From: Chaetoderma sp. LZ-2023a
Taxonomy: Eukaryota > Mollusca > Caudofoveata > Chaetodermatida > Chaetodermatidae
DNA length: 64,000 bases
Assembly: GCA_034401795.1 (NCBI GenBank)
Contig: CM067372.1
Span: forward strand, 38,352,494-38,416,493
Reading direction: 5' to 3'
The stretch's first letter is position 1, and each line of letters starts with the position of its first letter. The notes under the pieces were generated by a model, which did no database searches, was not told the DNA's origin, and saw nothing but the letters and a program-made list of their open reading frames with translations. Positions 45,682-55,018 of the stretch are shown piece by piece. The position numbers were made by a program, and so were the translations under genes.

Positions 45682-46390
45682 CCAATGATGACTGGGTGTG
45701 GAGCTTTGGGCCACGATGACTGGGTGTGGAGCTTTAGGCCATGATGACTGGGTGTGGAGCTTTGGGCCATGATGACGTGGTGTGGAGCTTTGGGCCATGA
45801 TGACTGAATGTGGAGCGTTAGGCCATGGTGACTGGGTGTGGAGCTTTGGGCCATGATGACTGGGTGTTGAGCTTTAGGCCATGATGACTGGGTGAATCTT
45901 TAGACCATGATGACTGGGTGTGGAGCTTTGGGCCATGATGACTGGGTGTGGAGCTTTGGGCCATGATGACTGGGTGTGAATCTTTAGACCATGATGACTG
46001 GGTGTGTAGCTTTAGGCCATGATGACTGAGTGTGGAGCTTTGGGCCATGACGACTGGGTGTGGAGCTTTAGGCCATGATGACTGGGTGTGGAGCTTTGGG
46101 CCATGATGACTGGGTGTGGAGCTTTGGGCCATGATGACGGGGTGTGACGCTTTGGGCCATGATGAGTGAGCGTGAATCTTTAGACCATGATGACTGGGTG
46201 TGAAGCTTTAGGCCATGATGACTGGGTGTGTAGCTTTGGGCCATGATGACTGGATGTGGAGCTTTAAGCCATGATGACTGGGTGTGGAGTTATGGGCCAT
46301 GATGACTGGGTGTGGAGCGTTGGGCCATGATGACGGGGTGTGGAGCTTTGGGCCATGAAGACTGGGTGTGAAGCTTTGGGCCATGATGAC
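45682..46390. repeat. 28-bp satellite, ~25 copies
   Basis: The unit is CCATGATGACTGGGTGTGGA followed by GCTTTGGG, with variants (GAATCTTTAGA, GTAGCTTTAGG). It shares CCATGATGACTG and TGTGGAG with the 30-bp satellite at 26.5-32.4 kb, and the flank after it is paralogous to the flank after that satellite. Confidence 0.95.
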
Positions 46391-46495
46391 TCAAGAGTTG
46401 AGCAATCCAATTATTGTTGAGCAAAATTAAGGTACCTAAATGTTGACTAACGTTCAACTTCGAACTAAATCTTGTGTTTGATTGTCCTTGTTACT

Positions 46496-46498
<3 letters not shown>

Positions 46499-46575
<77 letters not shown>

Positions 46576-46609
46576 CCCCCCCCTCCCTCCCTCCCTCTCT
46601 CCCCTCCCT

Positions 46610-46663
<54 letters not shown>

Positions 46664-46699
46664 CTCTGCCCTCCCCTCCCCATCCCCTCCCCTCCCTCC

Positions 46700-46736
<37 letters not shown>

Positions 46737-46757
46737 CTCCCCTCCCCTCCCCTCCTT

Positions 46758-46822
<65 letters not shown>
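46499..46822. repeat. (CT)n / CCCTC low-complexity tract
   Basis: 324 bp of CT dinucleotides broken by CCCTCC blocks at about 46572-46615, 46668-46702 and 46734-46764. It generates spurious Ser/Leu and Arg/Glu ORFs. Confidence 0.97.
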
Positions 46823-46826
<4 letters not shown>

Positions 46827-48061
46827 TAATAAACGATAAATCGTTGTTTCCACGAGTTGTGTAATCCAATTATGCTTGAGCAAAATGCTATAGAATTCTC
46901 GCCATTGTAGAAATAGAGCAGCTATTTTGAGAGGTATTCCATGTTAAAGTACTATGTCTTCTTGCGATCTCTTTGTCTGAAGACACGGGCAGGCATATAT
47001 GAGGGACAACATACGGACGGCCTGCCATTGTTGCACCAATATAGCAGTGTGATTAATTTGTTATGTTTGACATTACGATATCTTTGTATGTAATTAACTA
47101 TAAACGTGGTGCACACGTTCTAATCACTCTATTGCATAATCAGATTTACGTTTTAGCTTTCATGAACTTGAAATCAATTCAACCAAAATATGAGGTCTAT
47201 ATGTTATAACATAAGCAATTTCTCCATTGTAGAAATAGAAAAGCTATTTTTAGACATATCCCATGTTGATATTATCTCGGGAGATCTATCGTGATTTTAT
47301 ATTTACACCATTCCTGCGGCACAGATTATTCACAGGTGTAAAAGTTATAAAACAGCTCATAGCGAAAACAGCTGAGAAAAAAAGTACGCAGCTTCCCCAA
47401 AATAAACGCTACCACTTTCCATCGTTCTACATATTGGAAACATGCCACTGGGGTTTAAAGGGGGAATCTAATGGCAGAGACATTAGGGGTGGTGTGGATT
47501 AGTTCTCACCTATCTGTCAGCACCTGCAAATTTCTGCTTTCTGCTTTTTGATCGGCTTTCTTTTCTGATTGTTAGGTGACGTCATATAGAGGGCCTGCAG
47601 AATCCATAGCACCATCAGATTATATTATTTTCAACTTTTATGTATATTCTTCATCCTGGCAAGATGTAGAGATGCGATAAGCGTTGGATAGATGAATCAG
47701 TGTCAGCTAGGTAGCTATATATCATTGTTGCCGAGATATGATAATTATAATCCCTTATTAACTTACAAGCTGATTGTCAATACAAGTATGTGCATGCTGT
47801 AATGTGACAATTAGCACTCTATGCCCGATTTCAACTTGTCATCGTAAATTATGATTTATTACGCAACCCCCCTCCCCAGGTCTCGTTTTCATGCGGTACC
47901 TAAATCTATTACAATATTAACTGTTGTATAACCAGCTTACAGTACCGTAATAAACAGTATTCACCCCTACCATATGAGGGTGCAAGCAAACTGCTGGCAG
48001 TTCTGAAACCTTAACCTTCGCAGACCAGAAACAATAAATTCTTTCCGAGTTAATGACTATT

Positions 48062-48143
48062 CTGTTGAATATTTTGAAACTAATGTGACTGGGAGCATAG
48101 CAGTAACATCTCCCAGGAAATTTAGTTTCAAAATATTCAGCAG
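48062..48143. mobile_element. MITE A core (copy B counterpart)
   Basis: CTGTTGAATATTTTGAAACT ... GGAGCATAGCAGTAACATCT ... TTTAGTTTCAAAATATTCAG. Sits at the same place in copy B as 38139-38232 does in copy A. Confidence 0.83.
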
Positions 48144-48190
48144 GCTTTCTGTATACGTGTCTTGAAATTGAGACACGTGAATTTCGGCGC

Positions 48191-48654
48191 TGAAAGTGTT
48201 GAATGCGCACATATTCCCATAGAAATGTACCATATTATATAAGATTTATATGACATATTCCCCGCAGCAGTAAGTTAGATACAACTATTTACGAGTACTT
48301 AATGCTCCGAGCACATTTCATATTGTTATTTCTGAGTGATTATATCTATATTGCTAGGCGGACCTGGCGGGAATAGGGTCTATTTCCTAAGTATCTCAAC
48401 ACTTCAATTAATATTCATTACATTTTAATTTAGTATTAACACTAGACCTAACGAACATATCCTATATAAACACGAGACACCTGAATCTAATTAAGGCTGA
48501 AATGATCCATTAATACATATTAATATATTTGCTGAAAGTAGGCCTATTTCCTTGTTTAATACTGTAACGGGCATATCTAGCTATGCAATGAAATGTATTG
48601 CATAATTAAGCGTATGTGTCTGGCTGGCTGGTTGTCTGGCTGTCTATCTGTCTA
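48191..48654. other. Intron 1 spacer
   Basis: The phrase ACCTAACGAAC...CCTGAATCTAAT at 48445-48492 also occurs at about 32460-32503, another sign of shared origin between the two regions. No gene. Confidence 0.4.
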
Positions 48655-48730
48655 GCTGACTGCCTGCCTGCCTGCCTGCCTGCCTGTCTTTCTGTCTGTC
48701 ATGCTGTCCGTCCGTCCGTCTGTGTGTGTG

Positions 48731-48790
<60 letters not shown>

Positions 48791-48837
48791 TGTCTGTCAT
48801 GCTGTATGTCTGTCTGTCTGTCTGTCTGTGTTTGGTT
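48655..48837. repeat. Compound microsatellite (TGCC, TCCG, TG, TGCG, TGTC)
   Basis: Runs of TGCC (48660-48685), GTCC (48704-48718), TG (48720-48745), TGCG (48744-48790) and TGTC (48805-48830). Confidence 0.95.
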
Positions 48838-48939
48838 CACAATGATGTTGAAATACATATGTGCCCGCCTAAGCAATTATACGTTGTATTTAATAAGATA
48901 TTAACCATATGTACGATTGCTTTGTTCTGCGACTGTAGC

Positions 48940-49640
48940 AATAGACAGCTGTGCAGTCCTTCTTCGTATTTAGCCACTGTGTCTTCTTGTACGCGGCCAA
49001 AATGTTTAGCTTCCTCAGGTCCATTCTTGATCATCGAACTAACGTACGCCCACTCACATCGCTTCGCCGTTCGGTGACTCGATACAAGACCGTAGTGGGA
49101 TGGCGAGACCGTGCGATAGGACGATGATTCTCTTTCCTGAGGTCACTTCGCACTCGCAGCAGGCTTAACAGATTTATAAAATGACGTCTCCTAGTACAGT
49201 AGGGGGAATTTCAGGCCTATGTGCGGGTGTGTCTTCTGGCATCCTTAGCACATCCTTAGCACATGGCCAAACATGAACCATCTTTGCTAGACAATCTTTA
49301 CGGATAGCTGCGATGCATTACACATCTTGTGTAGTGCATCGTTGGAAATTATACTATCCGGCCATCGGTGTCCAGTGATGGTGCGTAGGCGCTTGCTGTG
49401 GCTGGCATCAAGTTTGTCTAGAGTTGCCTTTGGAGCTGCCCAGCTCTTACAGTTATACAGCATCAACAATACGCGGGTTGCGTTGACAAACGTTGTCTTT
49501 TTGTCAAGAGAATCTTTGATCTACGAATCTACAGCTTCCCGAAGGACTGGAAAACTATGTTCCCCAATGGCGCAGGGTACAGCAATGCGGCAGTACCACA
49601 AAGCAATGAGCCCAGGATTGTACCTTTCAGCCACAGTTCG
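48940..49640 (-). pseudogene. 3' remnant of a non-LTR retrotransposon ORF2 (after reverse transcriptase)
   Basis: On the minus strand, N-A-T-R-V-L-L-M-L-Y-N-C-K-S-W is followed by K-L-D-A-S-H-S-K-R-L-R-T-I-T-G-H-R-W-P (49330-49500). Then, past a stop and frame changes, comes a W-x-M-F-G-H-V-L-R-M-like and P-E-D-T-P-A stretch (49200-49270). This is the 'C-E-S-W ... L-R-x-I-x-G ... F-G-H-V-L-R' layout seen after the reverse transcriptase domain in many non-LTR elements. Arg- and Leu-rich remnants continue to about 48940. Several stops and shifts make it dead. The clade is not determinable, and it lies antisense to the host gene. Confidence 0.75.
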
Positions 49641-50195
49641 CTGACATGAAGTGGTTCGGCATTTTCTTTAGTTTCATGCTTTGTCGACGGGTATATATGT
49701 GGGTGAACTGTGTTTTTTTATTCACTCATAAAGAGATTCTCATTTTTTAGTTTGCTTATTAAATATAGGTTATTCTATAGCTTCGTGATACTGTTATTAA
49801 TCATTTCAAGTAAACAATATACCTGCTATATAGCAAGCTAAGTATCTGTATTGGATTTACACGCACGCGCGTATTGGTAAGTGAACATAAGCTAAATGCC
49901 TATGCATTATCTTAATACCTTTAACCCTGTAGCTAACAGTTCAGTTTCGGCATGCTATCATGTTTTAGCCTAACTATATGAATGCTAGACATACATAAGC
50001 GCCTTGAGCCTAGACCCGAGCGATACACCGATCTCACATCGTAAACCGGTTCAATATGGTGACGGTTTGCAAACCGGCGTTGTCACACTCAAACTGAAAA
50101 ACCGAGTTGAATAAAATTTCCGGTAGAGAATTCTGTTTAATCATAATTTGTCTTAATAGTGATGTCCAAATTAGCCAAATGCAGTGGTATTGAGA
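49641..50195. other. Intron 1 spacer
   Basis: Nothing recognisable. Confidence 0.4.
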
Positions 50196-50300
50196 ACTGT
50201 CAATTTACAGACCAAGAGAATACTAATTTTGAAATTTTGCCACGAATGACTGGCTCGATAACGGAGCGAGTCCAGTGATACCACCCTAACGGTTATCACT
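50196..50300. mobile_element. Foldback MITE family C, degraded copy
   Basis: GTCAATTTACAGACCAAGAG, then ACGAATGACTGGCTCG. The mirror arm is mostly lost; CAGTGATACCACCC / GGTTATCACTGGAC pair instead. Confidence 0.55.
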
Positions 50301-50367
50301 GGACTGAATTCTGTGTTATGTAATCCTCTATTCTATGTTCTGAAGCTAGAGATGTGATGCATGCATT

Positions 50368-50630
50368 GCTCCATTCTTGTATTCTCCCACCAGGTGCAGC
50401 CCCAATGGCGTGGCTGGGAGATGTGGGTTACGTGGCCCTGTCTATGCATTACCCATCTTCTTGTTATCTCCCTCCACAGCCCAAGGGCGTGGCTGAGACA
50501 TATTGCTTACGTGGCCCTGTGTGATGAATGAATTACCCCTATTCGTGTTGTCTCTTTCAAGGTGCAGCCTAATGGCGTGGCTGAGAGGTGTGGGTTACGT
50601 GCTGGTGATGCCATTCTCCGGATCAACACG
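50368..50630 (+). repeat. Tandem triplication of the exon 2 splice acceptor and exon start
   Basis: Three units with ~84-bp spacing. Each has a pyrimidine-rich tract, an AG and an exon-like GGCGTGGCTG(A/G)GA...GTTACGT/CTTACGT segment. The AGs end at 50393, 50479 and 50561. Only the third continues in frame as PDZ sequence. Unit 1 has an extra C (GTGCAGCCCCAATGG), which shifts the frame. Unit 2 lacks the GTGCAG start. Units 1 and 2 share GTTACGTGGCCCTG or CTTACGTGGCCCTG, unlike the exon's GTTACGTGCTGGTG. Confidence 0.92.
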
Positions 50631-50713
50631 AGCGCTACAGACACACTTCTCCATGAACAGGCCAAGATGGAAATTATTAGGAGCGGCAATGATATACAAA
50701 TGCTCATACAAAG
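50562..50713 (+). CDS. PDZ-LIM exon 2: C-terminal half of the PDZ domain
   Basis: It encodes residues 41-91 (last codon split after two bases). V-Q-P-N-G-V-A-E-R-C-G-L-R-A-G-D-A-I (~41-58) is the classic PDZ 'A-x-x-A-G-L-x-x-G-D' turn. H-E-Q-A-K-M-E-I-I (~70-78) is the second helix, with His at the position that often contacts class I ligands, and D-I-Q-M-L-I-Q-R is the final strand. The acceptor is CTCTTTCAAG and the donor GTATAC (50714), weaker than consensus. Two decoy acceptors with partial copies of this exon's first ~50 nt lie 82 and 168 bp upstream. Confidence 0.9.
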
Positions 50714-50805
50714 GTATACATAACGTATGCTACCCTGGCAAAACCATATATTACAACTCATAAATATGTTAACATGTTACCAAAACAAAAACAGACACAT
50801 ACTAA
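50714..50805. other. Start of intron 2
   Basis: AT-rich DNA with no feature. Confidence 0.5.
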
Positions 50806-51203
50806 TGGACCTTTCCAGAGTAATGACGTCATATTAAATGACGTCATATGACGTCATAATAAACTAAGCGGTTTGTAGGATGACGTCATAATCATTATGT
50901 CATAAATGATTCTATAATCTTTAACTCTTAATAGTCGGACACGTTGTACAAATTGTATGTCTCTACTATTTAATAAACATGCTGGTGAATATTTTGAAAC
51001 TAATTTAACAGGCACTGTTGCTGCCATAGGCAGCAACAACACCCAGTCAAATTAGTTTCAAAATATCCAATAGCTTACCTGTATAGTTTTCTGGAAAGTG
51101 ATGGTCAGGGTGTTCAGAGATCGATCGATCCCAACACGATCGAGGTGTGGGCGGAGATTAGCGATAGATGGTCGGGGCATATCTAAAAATGGGGAAGGTC
51201 CAT
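50806..51203 (-). mobile_element. MITE family A, full-length, reverse orientation
   Basis: It begins TGGACCTTTCCAGAG and ends GGGGAAGGTCCA. The order of blocks is reversed relative to the 51983 copy: TGACGTCA-rich part first, palindromic core at about 50990-51072 (TGGTGAATATTTTGAAACTA ... GCTGCCATAGGCAGCAA ... mirror), then TCGATCGATCCCAACACG and GCGGAGATTAGCGATAG. Confidence 0.88.
50824..50888. promoter_or_regulatory. Cluster of four TGACGTCA palindromes (CRE-type) within MITE A
   Basis: Perfect 8-bp CRE palindromes at 50824-50831, 50839-50846, 50849-50856 and 50881-50888, 110-175 bp after exon 2. TGACGTCA is the established consensus for CREB/ATF factors. That this cluster is bound or functional is inference only. 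Confidence 0.6.
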
Positions 51204-51982
51204 TATAAAGAAATGTTCTGTTGAATATTTTTAACATAATTAGATTGGAAGTCATTGCTGCCTTGGTCTATATGGGGGCACGCGAGGCAGACTGGGCACA
51301 CCTGAAAATAATAGTTTCCAGGGGAAAAAGTCCAGATTATTTCCGCAAAATTACATTGCTCAAATGCATGAAATGGCTTTGCAGAACATTTACTTTCTTA
51401 CTTTTAAATGTTAATAAATAATGAGGGAATTTGTCACTGTTTGGCGCCCCTGAGAAATTCCTAGAATCGGCACTGAGTTAAGTCGTATGCCTACTGACCT
51501 CAGTGCTCTTCATGGACATATCGCCACTGTCGAGAGTGAGGTAATGTGCCAAATATACATTACAGTCCAGCACCCCACCCCAAATTCAGCTATTGAATTG
51601 TCGGTATTTGTGAGTGATTGCAGCTATATAGATGTATATAGATATATGCATAAGCTCTATATATTTGTTTTGTGTAAACTAACCGTCCATTGTTAGAGAG
51701 AGGAGAAAATGTTTGCACACCATGAAAGAATTTGAACGAATTATAATGCCTTTATTAGAAATACCAAACACCCAAAAGCTAATGCACGAATCATGCTCTC
51801 CAGATTCCCACTGAGTAACACGTGACATCTGAATCTATGGATAACTCAAGCAAACGCAGTTTGAATGTTCTGTCCTGGGCTGACATTTCCCTCGCTCACA
51901 TGTGCTGGATTAGTGTGCTTATACGACAGAATACATAACATTCCAGTGTAGATGCGGCTATGAGAGCCTTTTGTTAATACAA
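51204..51982. other. Intron 2 spacer
   Basis: It starts with a MITE B left-half fragment (AAATGTTCTGTTGAATATTT, 51208-51260). GGCGCCCCTGAGAAATTC at ~51442 looks like an old transposon end. No gene. Confidence 0.4.
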
Positions 51983-52385
51983 TGGACCTTTCCATTTTTA
52001 GCTATGCCCCGCCAATCACTAGCTAAGCTCCACCCACACCTTGCCGTGTTGGGATTGATCGATCCCCAAATGCTCTAGCTATCAATTTCCTGAAAACTAT
52101 ACAGGGAAGCTGTTGAATATGTTGTAACTAATTTGACTGGGTGCTGTTGCTGCCTATGGCAGTAACAGCGCCCAGTCAAATTAGTTTCAAAATATTCAAC
52201 AGAATATTTATTAAATAGTAAAAGCAAACAATTTGTACAACAAAGCATAGACCGTCTTCAAATATGCGTTCGTAACGTACTTATCGACGTCATTCATGAC
52301 GTCATTCATTATGATGTCATTCTACACATCACGCAGTTCATTATGATGTCATATGATGGGTGGGTACTCTGGAAAGGTGAATTGA
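51983..52385 (+). mobile_element. MITE family A, full-length copy
   Basis: It starts TGGACCTTTCCATTTTTAGC and ends TCTGGAAAGGTGAATTG. It is nearly identical to 11636-12033 over its whole length, including CCCCAAATGC/CCCCCAATGC and AGACCGTCNTCAAAT. Core palindrome at about 52111-52202. TGACGTCA at about 52300. Confidence 0.92.
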
Positions 52386-52439
52386 GTGGTTCGTCATATG
52401 TAGGCTGCGGTCACACCACCTAGTGATGCATCTATCTCT

Positions 52440-52690
52440 GGCGTGAACATTGAAAAAAGTCTGTCAAGTGTACTAATTGTATGTCTTTGATGGATTTATT
52501 ATTTAATAAACATTCTGTTGAATATTTTGAAACTCATTTAACCGGGCGCTGCCATATGCAGCAACAGTACCAAGGCAATTTAGTTTCAAGGTAATCAACA
52601 CCGCACCTTGAAATTGGAATTCTGGAAATTCAGGATTCGAAGTATATCAATTGATTCCAAACAGCCCATATCCACCTTGCTACTATCCAT
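52440..52690. mobile_element. MITE family A, diverged copy
   Basis: Core palindrome at about 52510-52592 (CTGTTGAATATTTTGAAACT ... GCTGCCATATGCAGC ... TTTAGTTTCAAGGTAATCAA). The left part TACTAATTGTATGTCTTTGA and the right part GAAGTATATCAATTGATTCC correspond to reverse-orientation copies. Confidence 0.75.
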
Positions 52691-52897
52691 GACGCAGTAG
52701 TCATCAAAGGGTTAGAGTGTCGTGTATCTACCTAATTTTAATACAATTCTGTTAGGAGCTGCTGCAAATAGGATGTCTCATGTCTGATATGTGTGTCACG
52801 TGGAAATTTCTGTATAATATTTGCGCACTTTTAGATGCCATGATTCTGCTAATTAGCCTTCTTTGTGTCACAATTATTAACATACTTTCATTTTCAG

Positions 52898-53033
52898 AGG
52901 TGGGGTAATTATTTGGAAACCACAAATTACACCTTTATCCGACCTGCGCCCTGGAGAACGGCGTATCATACAAAGCGCAACAGGTGATGAAATACACGCC
53001 ACACAGAAAACGTCATTAGCTAAACAACACCAG
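52898..53033 (+). CDS. PDZ-LIM exon 3: post-PDZ linker
   Basis: It completes Arg91 and encodes residues 92-136. It starts G-G-V-I-I-W-K-P-Q-I-T-P-L, the tryptophan-proline junction typical after the PDZ domain in Zasp-type proteins, then a charged linker. The acceptor is CATTTTCAG (AG at 52896-52897) and the donor GTAATG (53034). The flanking MITEs end 200 bp before it. Confidence 0.85.
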
Positions 53034-53055
53034 GTAATGAAATACATAAAACTGC

Positions 53056-53101
53056 TTGGGCGGTTGCAGGGGGTCGGGGGTTCGAATCCCCTCCTTGGAT
53101 A
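53056..53101 (+). mobile_element. tRNA-like 3' fragment (T arm)
   Basis: The T arm GGGGG-TTCGAAT-CCCCT (53076-53092) has four G-C pairs and one G-T pair around a canonical T loop and contains a B-box-like GGTTCGAATCC. There is no D arm or anticodon arm before it, so it is a tRNA or SINE remnant in intron 3. Confidence 0.6.
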
Positions 53102-53311
53102 CTTAATATCTGTTTCCTATATATAGGCCCACATGCACTTATGTATTGTGTATCACATTCAGGTACACATGCAAGTTATCTAGTGCTTGTGGTCGATTTA
53201 TTGATTTTGAAACTCTACTTTCTATCTAAAAATCTACTTCCTTAATTAATAAGGTTCAGTCAATCTCTCCAAAATAATCATTTAGTGTACATTTTATAGG
53301 CGATCAAACCC

Positions 53312-53391
53312 TGATAACGCAGCTTACTGGGCTGATATCGTGTCGATACTGTAAACATAGGCCCTGTATCAGCCCAGTAAACTGCATTATC
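53312..53391. mobile_element. Foldback element G, copy 1
   Basis: Arms GATAACGCAGCTTACTGGGC and GCCCAGTAAACTGCATTATC face each other across a ~40-bp loop in intron 3. Confidence 0.7.
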
Positions 53392-53580
53392 TGGGAAGTA
53401 GTCTCGACAGTGGGCAGGTGGATTGGTGATGGTGCATCAGAGCTATGCATATAATGAGACATGCGTGGGTGAGTTCGTGCGTGCGTGTCCCATCTCCTGG
53501 CTTTTACCAGCTTTCCTGTGTAATCTTGTCACAAACAATATTGGGTCAAGAAGTGAATCACCATAATGTTCCTCATAAAC

Positions 53581-53638
53581 CAGGTTACTGAGGGCCTGTA
53601 CTGGACCAATACCGTGACAATACAGCCCAGTAACCTGC
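53581..53638. mobile_element. Foldback element G, copy 2
   Basis: CAGGTTACTGAGGGCCTGTA and TACAGCCCAGTAACCTG pair. It has the same ends as copy 1, 190 bp away. AACGCAGTACCGGT near 60522 may be another fragment. Confidence 0.65.
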
Positions 53639-53770
53639 GTTATGATGGCTGTGTCTCTTTGAACCCACTAACATGTCTGAACATAGTCACATACCATTTT
53701 AGAATAGGCTGGTTTTCTTGTGAAGGATCTTAGGCTATCGCAAATTTTTTCACATGATATCTTGTTTTAG

Positions 53771-53961
53771 GATGAACCATTACATATTGGCAGTAGTCAT
53801 AACCGATCTGCGCGTCCATTCCCCGGAGGAGGTACTACGAAAGAAGCCATACCCAATGTAGTGCACAGTCAATACAACACTCCCATAGGACTGTACTCCG
53901 CCGAGAACATCGTGGACACATACTCAGCACAGACAGATGGAATTGCTGATGATGTTCAACA
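53771..53961 (+). CDS. PDZ-LIM exon 4: ZM (Zasp-like) motif
   Basis: It encodes residues 137-199 plus two bases of codon 200. The segment N-V-V-H-S-Q-Y-N-T-P-I-G-L-Y-S-A-E-N (165-182) is a textbook ZM motif, the ~26-residue signature of Zasp/ALP proteins needed for alpha-actinin binding and Z-line targeting. It is what fixes this gene's family. A Gly/Pro-rich stretch precedes it. The acceptor is CTTGTTTTAG and the donor GTAAGA (53962). Confidence 0.92.
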
Positions 53962-54449
53962 GTAAGATACAGTCAGAAGATTAGAAAATACATCGCTATT
54001 TCTCAAATATGTAAATGAGATGGCTGACTGCGAGTCTCTTAGAAAGCCTCTATTGTAAGAAGAATATCCATCCTTTGATCTGTTCATCACCAGGATGTCT
54101 GTTTACATCAATCATTCCTGGCTGTGCCAAGTATATACTCATGGGTTGCCATGTCTGCTATTCACTTAATAGTTGAATATGTGTTGCATAATCTCTTTAA
54201 TTATTTCCCGGGAGTTGACTGCGTTATCTCCCTTAAGCAGAAGTTTGATCTCTGCTTGCAAATTAGAATGATCATAATGTAATCCGTATACTCCCAGACA
54301 CACGAGTTTATATTTCTAATTCTTCTTCTGTAAGAGCATGTGTTTAGATAGGGAGATCAGACGGATAGCACCTGCTAGTCCAAAAGTATAGCCCAATGCT
54401 TTAACCATTTAATGTTAAAGATTGGTTAAGAAAAGTGAAATTTTTGTTT
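53962..54449. other. First half of intron 4
   Basis: Nothing recognisable. Confidence 0.4.
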
Positions 54450-54540
54450 AGTGAATGTCCATTTGAAGGCCAAGAAAAGATTCTCTTTAAAATTCATCAT
54501 GGAAATGACCGGCTTGATTATCGGGTTAGGTGATTATTAG
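54450..54540. mobile_element. Foldback MITE family C, left part
   Basis: GAATGTCCATTTGAAGGCCA then ATCATGGAAATGACCGGCTTG. The mirror arm is absent. Confidence 0.6.
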
Positions 54541-54544
54541 ATAT

Positions 54545-54704
54545 AGTACAGCTCAGAAATAACTTAATTATACTGTTGATTATTTTGGGCAGCAATGTAT
54601 TCCAATACAATTATTTTTTAAATATTCAACAGATTCACATTTCTTACATCGTGTTAACAATTGTACTTGTTATGGAAACATGTTAGGTTATTTCTGAGCT
54701 GTAC
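54545..54704. mobile_element. MITE family B, complete copy
   Basis: Perfect ~18-bp terminal inverted repeats: AGTACAGCTCAGAAATAAC at the left and GTTATTTCTGAGCTGTACT at the right. The interior palindrome is degraded (ACTGTTGATTATTTTGGGCA ... AATATTCAACAGATT). This copy defines the family ends. Confidence 0.85.
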
Positions 54705-54708
54705 TGTA

Positions 54709-54852
54709 TCGTGTTGGCCAGCACAGTGGCTAATGTATCATGTTGACCAGCACAGTTGCTAATGTATCATGTTGACCAGCACAGTGGCTAATGTATCATG
54801 TTGACCAGCACAGTGGCTAATGTATCATGTTGGCCAGCACAGTGGCTAATGT
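54709..54852. repeat. 29-bp tandem repeat, 5 copies
   Basis: Units of ATGTATCATGTTGACCAGCA followed by CAGTGGCTA. Changes are limited to GGCC/GACC and one T for G. Confidence 0.93.
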
Positions 54853-55018
54853 CTCTAATGTACGAGGAGACGTAGGCCTCTACCAATCCAATACACTGTT
54901 CAATGGACAAGACAACAAGTAACACTAATTATTTGTCAAAATGTTTAAAATTATTTCAGAGAAGCAACTGATTTTCCCTATTGAAATGTTGAGACAGTTG
55001 TATTATTTGTACTTTCAG

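Larger units (their letters stand above)
46385..48190 (+). repeat. Intronic segmental duplication, copy B (without Tc1-like insertions)
   Basis: Partner of 32425-38290. The site matching the first Tc1-like insertion reads GTGTGATTAATTTGTTATG around 47049-47067 with no element. A (CT)n tract (46499-46822) is private to this copy. The shared MITE A core is at 48062-48143. Confidence 0.88.

Noticed and set aside
46465..46869. Ser/Leu-rich and Arg/Glu-rich proteins of 114-134 codons on both strands
   Set aside because: They are translations of a (CT)n tract; there is no start context, domain or exon structure.
48616..49077. A 153-codon + strand ORF starting in the TGCC/TGTC repeats
   Set aside because: Its first half is microsatellite-coded (Ser/Cys/Val/Arg runs) and its second half is the reverse strand of a retrotransposon remnant.
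50394..50561. Two additional real exons upstream of PDZ exon 2
   Set aside because: No donor follows either decoy exon start, one is frameshifted and one has lost its first bases. I treat them as decoy copies unless junction reads show otherwise.
53056..53101. Functional tRNA gene
   Set aside because: Only the T arm is present; the D and anticodon arms are missing.
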